Part shown: positions 8,063 through 17,520 of the stretch, piece by piece
Position numbering within the stretch: position 1 is the stretch's first letter
Layout of the letters: every line of letters starts with the position of its first letter
From: Planococcus wigleyi
GTDB taxonomy: Bacteria > Bacillota > Bacilli > Bacillales_A > Planococcaceae
Length of the DNA stretch: 64,000 nt
NCBI RefSeq assembly: GCF_014836985.1
Contig: NZ_JACSPU010000003.1
Coordinates: 1 to 64,000, forward strand
Direction: 5' to 3'
Notes under the pieces: model-generated
What the model saw: the letters and a program-made list of their open reading frames with translations, nothing else
Told to the model about the DNA's origin: nothing
Database searches by the model: none
Translations under genes and position numbers: made by a program

Positions 8063-9412
8063 ATGGGAAAATATTTTGGTACAGATGGAGTGCGGGGAGT
8101 CGCCAATAGCGAGCTGACACCTGAATTGGCTTTTAAATTAGGACGAATTGGCGGATACATTTTAACGAAAAGTGCGAAAGACAAGCCGAAAGTGCTGATT
8201 GGCCGCGATACACGGATTTCAGGTGAAATGCTGGAAGGCGCACTTGCTGCCGGACTTCTTTCTGTAGGAGCTGAAGTGATGCGCCTCGGCGTCATCAGTA
8301 CACCAGGCGTCTCGTATTTGACGCGTGTCATGAGTGCTGAAGCGGGTGTCATGATTTCCGCTTCACATAACCCGGTGGAAGACAACGGCATCAAATTCTT
8401 CGGCTCAGACGGCTTTAAATTGTCCGATGCACAGGAAGCCGAAATTGAAGCATTGCTTGATAGCGAAGAAGATCTATTGCCGCGTCCGACTGGAGGCGAC
8501 CTTGGCAGCATTACGGATTATTTCGAAGGCGGCCAGAAGTACCTTCAGTACTTGAAACAGACAGTCGATGAAGAATTCGACGGCATCCACGTGGCACTTG
8601 ATTGTGCGCATGGAGCGACTTCTACACTGGCAACGCATGTATTCGCGGACCTGGATGCAGACATTACATCAATGGGAGCTTCACCGAATGGTTTGAACAT
8701 CAACGCAGGCGTCGGTTCTACACATCCAGAGAAATTGGCGGAATTGGTTCTTGCGAAAGGCGCAGACATTGGGCTTGCTTTTGATGGCGATGGCGACCGC
8801 TTGATTGCAGTGGACGAAAAAGGCAATATTGTCGATGGCGATCAGATCATGTATATTTGCGCCAAACATCTTCACTCAGAAGGCCGCTTGAAAAAAGGCA
8901 CTGTAGTTTCGACGGTCATGAGCAACATGGGCTTCTACAAAGCTTTGGAAACTCACGGCATGAAGAGCAACAAGACAGCTGTCGGTGACCGTTACGTAGT
9001 GGAAGAAATGAAGAACAATGATTACAACCTGGGCGGCGAACAATCAGGCCACATCATTTTCCTTGATTACAACACAACAGGCGATGGCTTGTTGACGGGC
9101 CTTCAGCTTGTCAATATCATGAAAATCACCGGCAAGAAATTGTCGGAGCTGGCTTCTGAAATGACCATCTATCCGCAAAAACTTGTTAATATTCGAGTGA
9201 CGGATAAACATGCGGTGACAGACAATGCCAAAGTGGCAGCTGTTATTGCCGAAGTTGAAAGCGAGATGGCCGGCAATGGCCGTGTACTGGTGCGTCCATC
9301 CGGTACAGAACCATTGGTGCGCGTCATGGTGGAAGCAGCTTCTGCAGAAGACTGTGAAAACTACGTGGAACGCATCGCAGAAGTTGTGCGCAGCGAAATG
9401 GGCTTAAACTAA
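8063..9412 (+). CDS. glmM: Phosphoglucosamine mutase
   Basis: 449 residues, matching Bacillus GlmM (448). It converts glucosamine-6-phosphate to glucosamine-1-phosphate for UDP-GlcNAc and peptidoglycan synthesis. Seen are the phosphoserine loop ISASHNP (S101), the magnesium loop DGDGDR, and the phosphate-binding loop [11 protein letters not shown] near the C terminus. ATG 8063 has GAAGGAGCG ten bases upstream, better than the in-frame ATG at 8039. GlmM also binds and inhibits CdaA in Bacillus, which fits its place behind cdaR. Confidence 0.96.
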   Translation: MGKYFGTDGVRGVANSELTPELAFKLGRIGGYILTKSAKDKPKVLIGRDTRISGEMLEGALAAGLLSVGAEVMRLGVISTPGVSYLTRVMSAEAGVMISASHNPVEDNGIKFFGSDGFKLSDAQEAEIEALLDSEEDLLPRPTGGDLGSITDYFEGGQKYLQYLKQTVDEEFDGIHVALDCAHGATSTLATHVFADLDADITSMGASPNGLNINAGVGSTHPEKLAELVLAKGADIGLAFDGDGDRLIAVDEKGNIVDGDQIMYICAKHLHSEGRLKKGTVVSTVMSNMGFYKALETHGMKSNKTAVGDRYVVEEMKNNDYNLGGEQSGHIIFLDYNTTGDGLLTGLQLVNIMKITGKKLSELASEMTIYPQKLVNIRVTDKHAVTDNAKVAAVIAEVESEMAGNGRVLVRPSGTEPLVRVMVEAASAEDCENYVERIAEVVRSEMGLN

Positions 9413-9426
9413 TCGAATGCATTTGG

Positions 9427-9462
9427 AGAGACCGTGAGCATCCTTGCTTGCGGTCTTTTTTT
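9427..9462 (+). terminator. glmM terminator
   Basis: Imperfect hairpin built on AGACCG / CGGTCT, with an inner GAGCA/TGCTT pairing, followed by a T-run. It separates glmM from the glmS leader. Confidence 0.75.
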
Positions 9463-9469
9463 ATGTTGA

Positions 9470-9766
9470 GAAATTGCTTCAGGCGGACGCTATCCCACTG
9501 GAAAGAAGATCGGTTTGCAGAATAATAGAAATAGAATAGAAGCTATATAAGTTGAACTAATGATTTGTAGTAGTCGATATTCCACAAAACAGCTACGCTT
9601 TCCAGCGGGCTCGCGCCCAATCCTCCTCGTCCGCTGCGCTCCCTGCGGTGTATCGGTCGTCTCGCTATGCCGCAGGAGTCTTCGCTGTTTTGCTCCATAT
9701 CTTCAGAGTTTTCTCTTAGAAGCAAAGAGGTAGATAAAATGCTATTTCTTTAGTTTAACTTATATG
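9470..9766. repeat. Intergenic repeat, related to the one at 35618-35935
   Basis: Two parts. At 9470-9522 a fragment (GCTTCAGGCGGACGCT, then GGAAAG...GGTTTGCAGAATA) resembles segments of the downstream repeat. At 9576-9700 is an almost full copy of the second half of that repeat in inverted orientation: its reverse complement reads TATGGAGCAAAACAGCGAAG and ends GGAAAGCGTAGCTGTTTTG, as at 35801-35915. The inverted copy is bracketed by near-perfect 16-bp terminal inverted repeats (TATAAGTTGAACTAA near 9545-9560 and TTAGTTTAACTTATA at 9750-9765). No credible protein is encoded. A miniature transposable element is one reading. Confidence 0.65.
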
Positions 9767-9886
9767 GTCGGAAAATCAGTTTACCCATATAGATTGGATA
9801 TTAATATATAAAGATATCTTAAAAGGAAAAAGAACCATTTAACGGAAAAGAATACTGAATTAGACCTAAATAACTATCTGCTTTTA

Positions 9887-9915
9887 TTGACGGGATTGTG
9901 TGGAGCCTGTATGAT
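9887..9915 (+). promoter_or_regulatory. SigA promoter of glmS
   Basis: TTGACG (9887-9892), 17-base spacer, TATGAT (9910-9915). Near-consensus housekeeping promoter, about 60 bases before the ribozyme cleavage site. Confidence 0.75.
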
Positions 9916-9978
9916 GGTAGAGTCGGTTTACGACCGCACCAAAAGGGGGAAAGAGAGTAGTGCGAGGAAAACAATTAC

Positions 9979-10140
9979 AGCGCCTGTACTGAAGAAATCG
10001 GACGGACCAGTCATCTTCAGTAGACGAGGAGAAGGAGTATCGAGATTTCGGCGGATACCTTCCGGCCGTGAAGCCCGGTCGTTATGTCCACTCTTAAAAC
10101 AGTCGAGCGATCGATTGGACAACAAGATGGATGGGCTCAA
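9979..10140 (+). ncRNA. glmS ribozyme: glmS ribozyme-riboswitch
   Basis: The core follows the glmS ribozyme: cleavage-site context A-GCGCC (expected cut between A9979 and G9980), then GACGAGGAGAAGGAGTATCGA, then TTTCGGCGGATACCTTCCGGC and the pairing elements GCCCGGTCGTTATGTC. Glucosamine-6-phosphate acts as a coenzyme for self-cleavage, which destabilises the glmS mRNA. A further hairpin (AGTGTTT / AAACACT, 10146-10171) sits between the ribozyme and the glmS RBS; it has a short T-run and could be a weak attenuator. The 3' limit is approximate. Confidence 0.92.
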
Positions 10141-10205
10141 GCAGAAGTGTTTGAAAACTTAGCAAACACTTTATTTGGATTTTAGAAAAACGGAGGAATT
10201 AGACT

Positions 10206-12008
10206 ATGTGTGGAATTGTTGGGTATATCGGAGAAAATGATTCAAAGGAAATTTTATTGAAAGGCTTGGAGCGCTTGGAATACCGCGGTTACGATTCAGC
10301 AGGAATTGCTGTCCGCAACGGCAACGGCGTAACAGTCTTTAAAGAAAAAGGACGCATTGCAGATTTACGCGGCGTTGTTGAAGAAGAAGTCATGGGTACG
10401 ACAGGAATCGGCCATACACGCTGGGCAACACACGGCAAGCCGAACCGCGCCAATGCTCACCCGCATCAGAATACATCGGACCGTTTCACGATCGTCCATA
10501 ACGGCGTAATTGAAAACTACCACCACATCCAACGCGATTATTTGGCAGGAGTGGAAATGGAGTCGGATACAGATACAGAAATCATCGTTCAGCTGATCGG
10601 TAAATTTGTGGAAGAAGGCCAAACAACACAGGAAGCTTTCAGCAAAGCTCTTACCTTACTGAAGGGTTCATACGCAATCGCGTTATTGGATGCAGAAGAA
10701 GAGCAAACGATTTTTGTTGCGAAAAACAAAAGCCCGTTGCTAGTTGGACTTGGCGAAGATTTCAACGTCATCGCATCAGATGCAATGGCTATGCTTCAAT
10801 TGACTGACCAGTTTGTTGAATTGATGGATAAGGAAATCGTCATCGTCCGCAAAGACAGCGTGGAAATTTTGACGTTGGAAGGCGAAACTGTAAGCCGTCT
10901 GCCTTTCACTGCTGAAATCGACATGAGCGATATCGAAAAAGGGACATACCCGCATTACATGCTGAAAGAAATCGACGAGCAGCCAGCGGTTGTCCGTAAA
11001 ATTGTTCAAGCTTACCAGGACGAAAACGGCAAATTGACCATCCAACCGGAAATTCTGGAAGCGATGCAAGCTGCAGACCGCATCCACATCATTGCGGCTG
11101 GAACAAGCTATCATGCAGGATTGATCGGCAAAGAATACATCGAAAAACTAGCGGGAATTCCGGTTGAAGTGCATGTTTCAAGTGAATTTGGCTATAACAT
11201 GCCATTGCTGTCGGAAAACCCATTGTTCATCTTTATCTCCCAATCAGGGGAAACAGCGGACAGCCGCCAAGTATTGGTGAAAATCAAAGAGATGGGCCAT
11301 GCTTCATTGACCATCACGAATGTTGCAGGATCTACATTGTCACGTGAGTCTGACCATACCTTATTGTTGTATGCAGGCCCTGAAATTGCAGTAGCTTCAA
11401 CGAAAGCTTACACTGCACAATTGGCAGTATTGTCTATTTTGGGTGCAGTAACAGCAGAAGCACGCGGCATCGACATCGGCTTTGACCTGGTTCAGGAATT
11501 GGGAATCGTTGCGAATGCCATCCAGGCACAAGTGGATTCGAAAGAAGAAATGGAACAGATTGCTGCAGACTACTTGTCTACAACACGCAATTGCTTCTTT
11601 ATCGGCCGCGTTATGGATTATTTCGTTGGACTTGAAGGTTCATTGAAATTGAAAGAGATTTCATACATCCAGGCTGAAGGCTTTGCCGGAGGCGAGTTGA
11701 AGCACGGCACGATCGCTTTGATCGAAGAAGGCACACCGGTTATCGCACTTGCAACGCAAGAAGCGGTTAACTTAAACATCCGCGGAAACGTCAAAGAAGT
11801 AGCGGCACGCGGCGCCCACACATGCATCATTTCAATGGAAGGCTTGCAGGAAGAAGGCGACAGCCTGGTTCTTCCGAAAGTCAACGAATTGTTGTCACCG
11901 CTTGTATCGGTTATCCCGATGCAATTGATCAGCTATTACGCAGCGCTTCACCGCGATTGCGACGTGGACAAGCCACGTAACCTGGCGAAATCAGTAACAG
12001 TTGAATAA
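10206..12008 (+). CDS. glmS: Glutamine-fructose-6-phosphate aminotransferase (isomerising)
   Basis: 600 residues, full length. It makes glucosamine-6-phosphate from fructose-6-phosphate and glutamine, the entry step to amino sugars. The N-terminal class II glutaminase domain begins MCGIVGYIG with Cys2 as nucleophile and has GHTRWATHG. Two SIS domains follow (about 280-420 and 455-600), with [11 protein letters not shown] and ASTKAYTAQ, ending in [21 protein letters not shown] precedes the ATG. Expression is controlled by its own promoter and the upstream ribozyme. Confidence 0.97.
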   Translation: MCGIVGYIGENDSKEILLKGLERLEYRGYDSAGIAVRNGNGVTVFKEKGRIADLRGVVEEEVMGTTGIGHTRWATHGKPNRANAHPHQNTSDRFTIVHNGVIENYHHIQRDYLAGVEMESDTDTEIIVQLIGKFVEEGQTTQEAFSKALTLLKGSYAIALLDAEEEQTIFVAKNKSPLLVGLGEDFNVIASDAMAMLQLTDQFVELMDKEIVIVRKDSVEILTLEGETVSRLPFTAEIDMSDIEKGTYPHYMLKEIDEQPAVVRKIVQAYQDENGKLTIQPEILEAMQAADRIHIIAAGTSYHAGLIGKEYIEKLAGIPVEVHVSSEFGYNMPLLSENPLFIFISQSGETADSRQVLVKIKEMGHASLTITNVAGSTLSRESDHTLLLYAGPEIAVASTKAYTAQLAVLSILGAVTAEARGIDIGFDLVQELGIVANAIQAQVDSKEEMEQIAADYLSTTRNCFFIGRVMDYFVGLEGSLKLKEISYIQAEGFAGGELKHGTIALIEEGTPVIALATQEAVNLNIRGNVKEVAARGAHTCIISMEGLQEEGDSLVLPKVNELLSPLVSVIPMQLISYYAALHRDCDVDKPRNLAKSVTVE

Positions 12009-12031
12009 ATAAAATTTTAGATTACCTATGA

Positions 12032-12064
12032 CAGCACCCCTTCGAATCTGAAGGGGTGCTTTGT
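12032..12064 (+). terminator. glmS terminator
   Basis: AGCACCCCTT / AAGGGGTGCT hairpin followed by TTTG TTG; strong stem, short T-run. Confidence 0.8.
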
Positions 12065-12185
12065 TGTTTGTTTGGAATTCTTATCTACTGGAGCAGTCAA
12101 CATGATTTCAATATACTGCTTTTTATAAATGGACAAAGAATTTACAAAGAATAGCCTTGTATTTTCTAACCCAAACCCTGCCAAA

Positions 12186-12194
12186 TGGTATAAT
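12186..12194 (+). promoter_or_regulatory. Extended -10 promoter of the RsbR-like gene
   Basis: TGG-TATAAT, an extended -10 element, 33 bases before the start codon. No good -35 is visible at 17 bases. Confidence 0.45.
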
Positions 12195-12226
12195 TAGTTC
12201 AACATAAAGAAAAAGGTGTGAAATAG

Positions 12227-13042
12227 ATGTCGTCGTTAAATGACTTTTCCCAATACATAAGTGAAAACGCTGAAACTTTATCAGCGGAAGTGGTTGAATC
12301 AGTTGTCCAGGAGATGAAGCTGGACATTCCTGAGTGGGAAAAAGAACAGGCTACCCAGATGTACGTGGAGCTGCTTGGATTCTTTGGTAAATTCCTTCGA
12401 GAAGACCGTTTTGAAGTTCCAGAATCGTTGATCGAGTGGAGCAAAAAGAATGCCGAAATGCAGGTGGCTTCGGGAGGCAAGATCTCGGAAATCGTCGTTC
12501 GTTATCCGGCGACACGGCAGGTCTTTTCAGAGCTCTTCACGCGGCTTAGCCTGAAGTTCGGATTGACGGTCGTGGAAAATGCCAAGGCAACCAGAGACAT
12601 CAATGCTATCTTGGATGTTAGTTTAAATGAAACCTTCTATGCTTTTGAGCGGCTTTCTGAACGCTATCAGGCGGAAACCCAGATGGAACTGCTTAATTTG
12701 TCTGCGCCCATCGTTCCGGTTCTTGAAGATGTAGTGGTGTTGCCGCTGATCGGTGTGATGGACAGCTACCGGATTGCTCATATCATGGACAATGTCATTC
12801 CAAGAATCGCGGAGAAGAATGTCCAACACGTCATTACGGACTTTTCGGGAGTCTTGACCATCGATGACCAAATTGCACAATCACTTCAGCAAATCGGCAG
12901 TACGCTGCAGTTGATGGGGATCCATGTCATCATTGCGGGATTGCGTCCGGACCTTGTCCAGACCATCGTCCACAGCGGAATCGATATGCTGGATACGGAC
13001 GCCTATGCAACAGTCAAGCAGGCGCTGGAAAGTGTTAAATAA
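12227..13042 (+). CDS. RsbR-type stressosome protein (STAS domain)
   Basis: 271 residues. An all-alpha non-heme-globin-like N-terminal half (1-150) is joined to a C-terminal STAS domain (about 160-270), as in the RsbR co-antagonists of the stressosome that release the SigB pathway. Seen are VITDFSGVLTIDD, then GLRPDLVQTIVHSGID. The position of the first phospho-threonine of RsbRA (directly after the ID motif) is Asp214 here, while the second threonine is kept (Thr246). AAAGGTG precedes the ATG. It stands alone; no rsbS, rsbT or sigB is in the window. Confidence 0.82.
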   Translation: MSSLNDFSQYISENAETLSAEVVESVVQEMKLDIPEWEKEQATQMYVELLGFFGKFLREDRFEVPESLIEWSKKNAEMQVASGGKISEIVVRYPATRQVFSELFTRLSLKFGLTVVENAKATRDINAILDVSLNETFYAFERLSERYQAETQMELLNLSAPIVPVLEDVVVLPLIGVMDSYRIAHIMDNVIPRIAEKNVQHVITDFSGVLTIDDQIAQSLQQIGSTLQLMGIHVIIAGLRPDLVQTIVHSGIDMLDTDAYATVKQALESVK

Positions 13043-13053
13043 CTGAATTGGAC

Positions 13054-13097
13054 AAAGGCGCATCCCCCGTTTATCCGGTGGGATGCGCCTTTGTTTT
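13054..13097. terminator. Bidirectional terminator
   Basis: 13-bp perfect stem AAAGGCGCATCCC / GGGATGCGCCTTT between the RsbR-like gene (plus) and the GGDEF-EAL gene (minus). Confidence 0.88.
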
Positions 13098-14914
13098 CAT
13101 TGGATGGATTTTGCAGCGGGCTGATAAAACTCTTTGATTTTTTCAGGCGGCAACGGCGGGTTAAAGTAATATCCTTGTGCCTGATTGCAGCCTTGTTGTT
13201 TTAGGAATTGCAGTTGTTCTGCAGATTCGACACCTTCAGCTATGACATTCAGCTGCAGGTTGTGCGCCATTTGGATGATGGTATCGACAAGTGCCGCGTC
13301 TTTTGGATCCGTAGTGAGGTTGCGGGTGAAACACTGGTCGATTTTAAGGGTATCAATCGGAAACAGCTTCAAATAGCGGAGCGATGAATAGCCGGTGCCG
13401 AAATCATCAATGGACAGATGAATGCCCATCGCCTTGAGTTTCCCCATTGTTGAGATAGCGCTGGGGGAGTCTTGGATAATGCTTTCAGTCAGCTCCAGTT
13501 CCAGGTAACGTGGAGCGAGTCCCGATTCCGACAGTGCGGCCTGAACGGTTTCGGTCAAGTTGCTTTGTGAGAACTGGCGGGAAGAGATATTGACGGCAAC
13601 CCGAAACTGCGGCAATCCAGCCTTCTGCCAGGCCATGTTTTGCAGGCAAGCCTGCCGCAGAACAAATTCACCAATCAGGATGATGCTGCCTGTTTCTTCT
13701 GCGATGGGAATAAATTCAGCAGGCGAGACGTTCCCCCATTTGGGATGTGTCCAGCGAAGCAAAGCCTCCAGCCCCACGGTCTTTTCGGTTTTTAAATCGA
13801 TTTGTGGCTGATAATGAAGAGAGAATTCACCGCGTTCCAAGCCTTTTTTCAAATCCATGGCCAGTTTGGATTTTCTGGAAACCAATTGATTGGTTTCTTC
13901 TGAGAAAAATTGAAAATTATTTTTGCCATGATCTTTTGCTGAGTATAATGCAATATCTGCATTTTTTATTAACGTCTCTACGTCGTTGCCATCAGAAGGG
14001 AATCTGCTGATGCCGATGGATGGCGTGATAAATAATTCTTCCTGCTGGAAATGGAAAGGTTCTTCAAATAACTCCAAGATCGCTTGTGCATGAGCAGCTG
14101 CTTCTGCATCATCGGTATTCGGCAATAATAGGATGAATTCATCTCCACCCAAACGGGAAATGGTGTCATTTTTTCGTGCGATGCTTTGGAAACGCTCAGA
14201 TGTTTTAATCAATAATTGATCTCCAGCAGAATGGCCATAGGTGTCGTTGACTATTTTGAAATGGTCCAAATCAATATACAGGAGGGAGAAACTTTGCTTA
14301 TTTCCATCCGCCTGGTCTAAAGCAGCTTGTATTTGGTCAATGAAAAGACGGCGATTTGCCAAGCCGGTCAAGGAATCCCGGTAAACGAGCGTGTTGATCT
14401 TGGCTTCCGTATCTTTCCGTTCGGTGATGTCGCGGATGATGCTGCTGAAAAATATACACTTATCTGTTTTCCAGGTTCCGAGAGACATTTCAATCGGAAA
14501 CTCACTGCCGTCTTTGCGGCGGCCAATCAATTCAACCCGTGTGCCGATTACATGGGGGACAGCAGTGTCCAGGTAACGCTTTAATCCTTTCCGGTGTGCC
14601 TCCCGTAAAGGCTTGGGAATGATGATTTCTAAATTAGAACCCAACGCTTCGTCTTTGCTGTAATGGAATATCGCTTCGGCGCCTGAGTTCCACTGCAGAA
14701 TAATGCCTTGGTGGTCCGCTACGATAATGGCGTCAGTAGTGGATTCGAAAATCGATTCGAACTTCTTTTCCGATTCAGCGGAATTCGCTTTCAGCTGGAG
14801 CTTTTGGCGCTTCCGTGAACAGAAGAAAAGCAAGGTCGCCAACAAGAGGGAAACGGAAAGAATAATCGGCAGAAAAACAGGAGAAAGCTTATCTGTGATT
14901 GAAATAATGTCCAT
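13097..14914 (-). CDS. Membrane PAS-GGDEF-EAL protein, c-di-GMP turnover
   Basis: 605 residues. One N-terminal membrane helix (15-34), PAS (about 50-165), GGDEF (170-335) and EAL (345-600). The diguanylate cyclase motif GGDEF (256-260) is intact, and an RxxD inhibitory site (R247-D250) sits five residues before it. The EAL motif is intact (E383-L385), with N442, ELTES, DDFGTGYSS (503-511), K524 and E560 present, so phosphodiesterase activity is also expected. Such proteins may be bifunctional or dominated by one activity; sequence alone does not decide. It is a plausible source of the ligand for the flgB riboswitch and the PilZ protein. It is monocistronic. Confidence 0.92.
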   Translation of the reverse strand: MDIISITDKLSPVFLPIILSVSLLLATLLFFCSRKRQKLQLKANSAESEKKFESIFESTTDAIIVADHQGIILQWNSGAEAIFHYSKDEALGSNLEIIIPKPLREAHRKGLKRYLDTAVPHVIGTRVELIGRRKDGSEFPIEMSLGTWKTDKCIFFSSIIRDITERKDTEAKINTLVYRDSLTGLANRRLFIDQIQAALDQADGNKQSFSLLYIDLDHFKIVNDTYGHSAGDQLLIKTSERFQSIARKNDTISRLGGDEFILLLPNTDDAEAAAHAQAILELFEEPFHFQQEELFITPSIGISRFPSDGNDVETLIKNADIALYSAKDHGKNNFQFFSEETNQLVSRKSKLAMDLKKGLERGEFSLHYQPQIDLKTEKTVGLEALLRWTHPKWGNVSPAEFIPIAEETGSIILIGEFVLRQACLQNMAWQKAGLPQFRVAVNISSRQFSQSNLTETVQAALSESGLAPRYLELELTESIIQDSPSAISTMGKLKAMGIHLSIDDFGTGYSSLRYLKLFPIDTLKIDQCFTRNLTTDPKDAALVDTIIQMAHNLQLNVIAEGVESAEQLQFLKQQGCNQAQGYYFNPPLPPEKIKEFYQPAAKSIQ

Positions 14915-15319
14915 AGAGTATACATCACTCTCTTTTCTTTAAATGGATTGGGCTGGAATCATACGGCTTGCGTAGAAATGGCAATGCCTATCTGTATTGT
15001 TTACATATCATAGCACAAGAATTACTTCCAATAAACGTAAGTAAAATAAAACTTTGGAACGAGTTGAAGCCCAAAAGCCATTAATTTTTCAAATGTTATG
15101 TTAAAATAGGAAGTACGTAATTTTATTTCTTCCAGCAGTTTTGTATGGGCGAATAAAATTCCGCTATTTTTTTGTCTTTTGTGAATCGAGTTTAAGCTTC
15201 CCCTTTTCCAACCTCAGAACGACTCCTTTATATCCACCCACGTACGCGAACGGGAATAGGCCAAGCCTAGACACATTCCCAAAGGACAATGAAAATTGAA
15301 TAGGAAAGGAATTGATTAA
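14915..15319. other. 405-bp intergenic region with a structured leader
   Basis: Divergent upstream region of the GGDEF-EAL gene and the NCS1 transporter gene. No protein seen. Close to the transporter, 15252-15280 folds as a nested hairpin: outer GGGAAT/ATTCCC, inner AGGC-CAA-GCCT, with a 3' bulge AGACAC. Another pair (GGAAG/CTTCC, about 15111-15141) lies upstream. I do not recognise a known riboswitch; purine-aptamer core bases are absent. Confidence 0.4.
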
Positions 15320-16738
15320 ATGAGATCTGAGATTACTGCAGATCAAGAGTTAGTTAAAAAGAAACAAAGCCACGGAGACGAATCAACAGGCGACTATACG
15401 TTTGACCGTGTACCGCGGGAAGAACGCAAAATGGGTTGGCTGAGCATCACCAATATCACCTTCGGCATCGCGACCGCCATCTTCTACTTCCAGATGGGAA
15501 GCGTCATGGCGCTGCAATTCGGAGCCGCCAATGCCATCATTTCTGCCATCTACGCGATCCTCGTCGCAGGCATCCTCGGAACCATCATCGTTTACCTATC
15601 GGCCAAGTCCGGTATGAACGTCAATTTATTATCCCGCGGAGGGTTCGGTTACATCGGAGCCTCATTAACCTCCTTAATCTACGCATCGAATTTTATTATG
15701 TATTGCGCTTTTGAAGGCATGATCCTGGTCGCTGCAGTCCATGCTTATTTTCCCGCCGTCCCCATGTGGCTTCTAATTATCGGATTCGGTTCAGTGGTCA
15801 TTCCATTAAACTGGTTCGGCATTAAACAATTGGACAAATTGCAGAAATGGTCATTGCCGGTGTTTGCGATTTTCCTGGTTGCGGCAATTTATGTCGCTTT
15901 CAACACCACATCGAAATTTGACGGAAATTTCTGGACTTATATGCCTGAAGGCGTACAAATCGGCGGAACCGCATTGCTGTTGTGCATCGGCATGCAGCAC
16001 GGCATCATGGGGCTCACTGCGTTGATCGCTTCCGATTATGCCCGTTTCCTGAAGCCGAAAGATTTGAAAATCGGTTCGGTCGCCATCGGCTTTATTCCGC
16101 AGATTTTCTGTTTTGGTGTTATGGGTGGACTCGGCATCTGGTTCGGTGTGACACTTGGCGAATCCAACCCGGGTGTCTACATCGTCGTCCTGCTTGGGCT
16201 TGGCGGTGTACTGTTTACGATGCTGACGCAAATCCGCATCAACATCACCAATATCTACAGCAGCTCGCTGTCCCTGTCGAGCTTTTTTGAAAACATGTTC
16301 GGCTTTACACCGGGTCGCCGTTTCTGGGTCGTCGTGGCAGGCGTCATCGCCATCGTCTTGATGCTTGGCGGCATCGTCGACCACCTGGATGTCGCGATGA
16401 CGTTCCAAGGGGTAGCGCTGATGAGTTGGGCAGCGATTCTCGTGACGGACGCTTTGGTCGTCAAGAAATGGCTGAAAATCGGGCCGGGCTATTACGAATC
16501 CAGACAGCGGAACCTGCATAAATGGAATCCGGTCGGGGTGGTGTCCTTGCTTGTGCCGACTGCACTCGGAACCATCGCAGCACTCGGTTACATGGGCACA
16601 TTCCTGCAAAGCACAGCCGCGTTTTTCGCGTTGATCCTGGCATCGATTTTGACTGTCGTTTTGGCCGTAGCTACAAAAGGGCGCTATTACGTGAAACGAG
16701 AAGCGCATGATATTCCGAAAGAAGATTATATTGCCTGA
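15320..16738 (+). CDS. NCS1-family nucleobase/cytosine-purine permease
   Basis: 472 residues, about twelve membrane helices starting near residue 40 after a charged N-terminal tail with RVPREERKMGW. The segments LSITNITFGIATAIFYFQMG, AKSGMNVNLLSRGGFGYIG and PLNWFGIKQLDKLQKWS fit the NCS1 (CodB/PurP) fold. It would import a nucleobase or related compound (cytosine, allantoin, hydantoin) with a cation; the substrate cannot be assigned and no catabolic gene is beside it. ATG 15320 has AGGAAAGGA 9 bases upstream. Confidence 0.85.
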   Translation: MRSEITADQELVKKKQSHGDESTGDYTFDRVPREERKMGWLSITNITFGIATAIFYFQMGSVMALQFGAANAIISAIYAILVAGILGTIIVYLSAKSGMNVNLLSRGGFGYIGASLTSLIYASNFIMYCAFEGMILVAAVHAYFPAVPMWLLIIGFGSVVIPLNWFGIKQLDKLQKWSLPVFAIFLVAAIYVAFNTTSKFDGNFWTYMPEGVQIGGTALLLCIGMQHGIMGLTALIASDYARFLKPKDLKIGSVAIGFIPQIFCFGVMGGLGIWFGVTLGESNPGVYIVVLLGLGGVLFTMLTQIRINITNIYSSSLSLSSFFENMFGFTPGRRFWVVVAGVIAIVLMLGGIVDHLDVAMTFQGVALMSWAAILVTDALVVKKWLKIGPGYYESRQRNLHKWNPVGVVSLLVPTALGTIAALGYMGTFLQSTAAFFALILASILTVVLAVATKGRYYVKREAHDIPKEDYIA

Positions 16739-16818
16739 GTAAAAATTCTGCGTTACACTGTTGGCAATAAATAAAAGAACCTGTTCCTGTCGAATCCTAT
16801 TCAGAAAGGATGATCGAG

Positions 16819-17298
16819 TTGACGACTTCTACTGTCGTGTTATCCATGGCGCGCCGATTCAATGCCAGCGACAAAGCCGTATACGAAGCTTGGACCAATC
16901 CGCAACTGATGAAGAAATGGCTGTTTACGACGGAAGACACCAACCAGGTAACCAAGAATTCCTTGCGCGCGGGCGGAAGCTGGGAAATCGCCGACCGCCG
17001 GGAAGGCACCGATTACCGGGCAGTAGGCGAATACCTCGAACTGAAGCCGCCGCATAAACTGATGTTCTCTTTCAAGATGCCGCAGTTCAACGACCTGGAA
17101 GACCGCATCACGGTATGGATTTCCATGGTGCAGGACCGTTGTGAAATGGCGTTTGTCCAGGAAATCACGGTGCCGCATGAAGAAGGCTGGACGGAAGAAG
17201 ACATCAAGAAAGCCGGCGACGACTACAGCAGCCAAAGCCAAGAAGGCTGGAGTGGGATGTTTGAGAAGTTGAGGCAGTTGGTGGAAACACCTGAATAG
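16819..17298 (+). CDS. SRPBCC / AHSA1-type protein
   Basis: About 159 residues of the START-like fold. Seen are RRFNASDKAVYEAWTNPQLMKKW, a hallmark of AHSA1/SRPBCC proteins, then GGSWEIADRRE, YLELKPPHKLMFSF and the C-terminal helix EGWSGMFEKLRQLVE. The fold has a hydrophobic pocket for small ligands; the ligand is unknown. I prefer the TTG at 16819: the Shine-Dalgarno AGAAAGGATGA overlaps the ATG at 16810, which would leave no spacing. It has its own terminator and no operon partner. Confidence 0.8.
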   Translation: MTTSTVVLSMARRFNASDKAVYEAWTNPQLMKKWLFTTEDTNQVTKNSLRAGGSWEIADRREGTDYRAVGEYLELKPPHKLMFSFKMPQFNDLEDRITVWISMVQDRCEMAFVQEITVPHEEGWTEEDIKKAGDDYSSQSQEGWSGMFEKLRQLVETPE

Positions 17299-17299
17299 G

Positions 17300-17341
17300 A
17301 AAAACCGCAATCTCCCGAAACTGGAGAGATTGCGGTTTTTT
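17300..17341 (+). terminator. Terminator after the SRPBCC gene
   Basis: Long perfect stem AAAACCGCAATCTC / GAGATTGCGGTTTT with T-tract. Confidence 0.9.
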
Positions 17342-17520
17342 CATTTGAAACAGTGCAATAAAAAATATGGGTAATATTGCATAATGGCATTTAAAAGGAT
17401 ATGATCGACAAGAAATAAAAAAATGTTAAAAAATAACGCAAGAATGACAATGACCCTAAGTTTATTAGTAAGTTGAACCGCTGAAAAGGCGAACCTACTT
17501 TAGCATATCGGAGGAAGTCC

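Noticed and set aside
9543-9725. 60-codon frame within the repeat before glmS
   Set aside because: Lies in a structured repeat, low-complexity product, no RBS.
14915-15319. Purine, preQ1 or guanidine riboswitch before the NCS1 transporter
   Set aside because: Core conserved bases of these aptamers were looked for and not found; only an unclassified hairpin remains.
15851-16708. 285-codon minus-strand frame opposite the NCS1 transporter
   Set aside because: Charged, His/Gln/Asp-rich sequence typical of an antisense of a membrane protein; no family match.
17461-17520. SigD promoter before the HD-GYP gene
   Set aside because: A TAAG element occurs but no CCGATA-like -10 at 15 bases.
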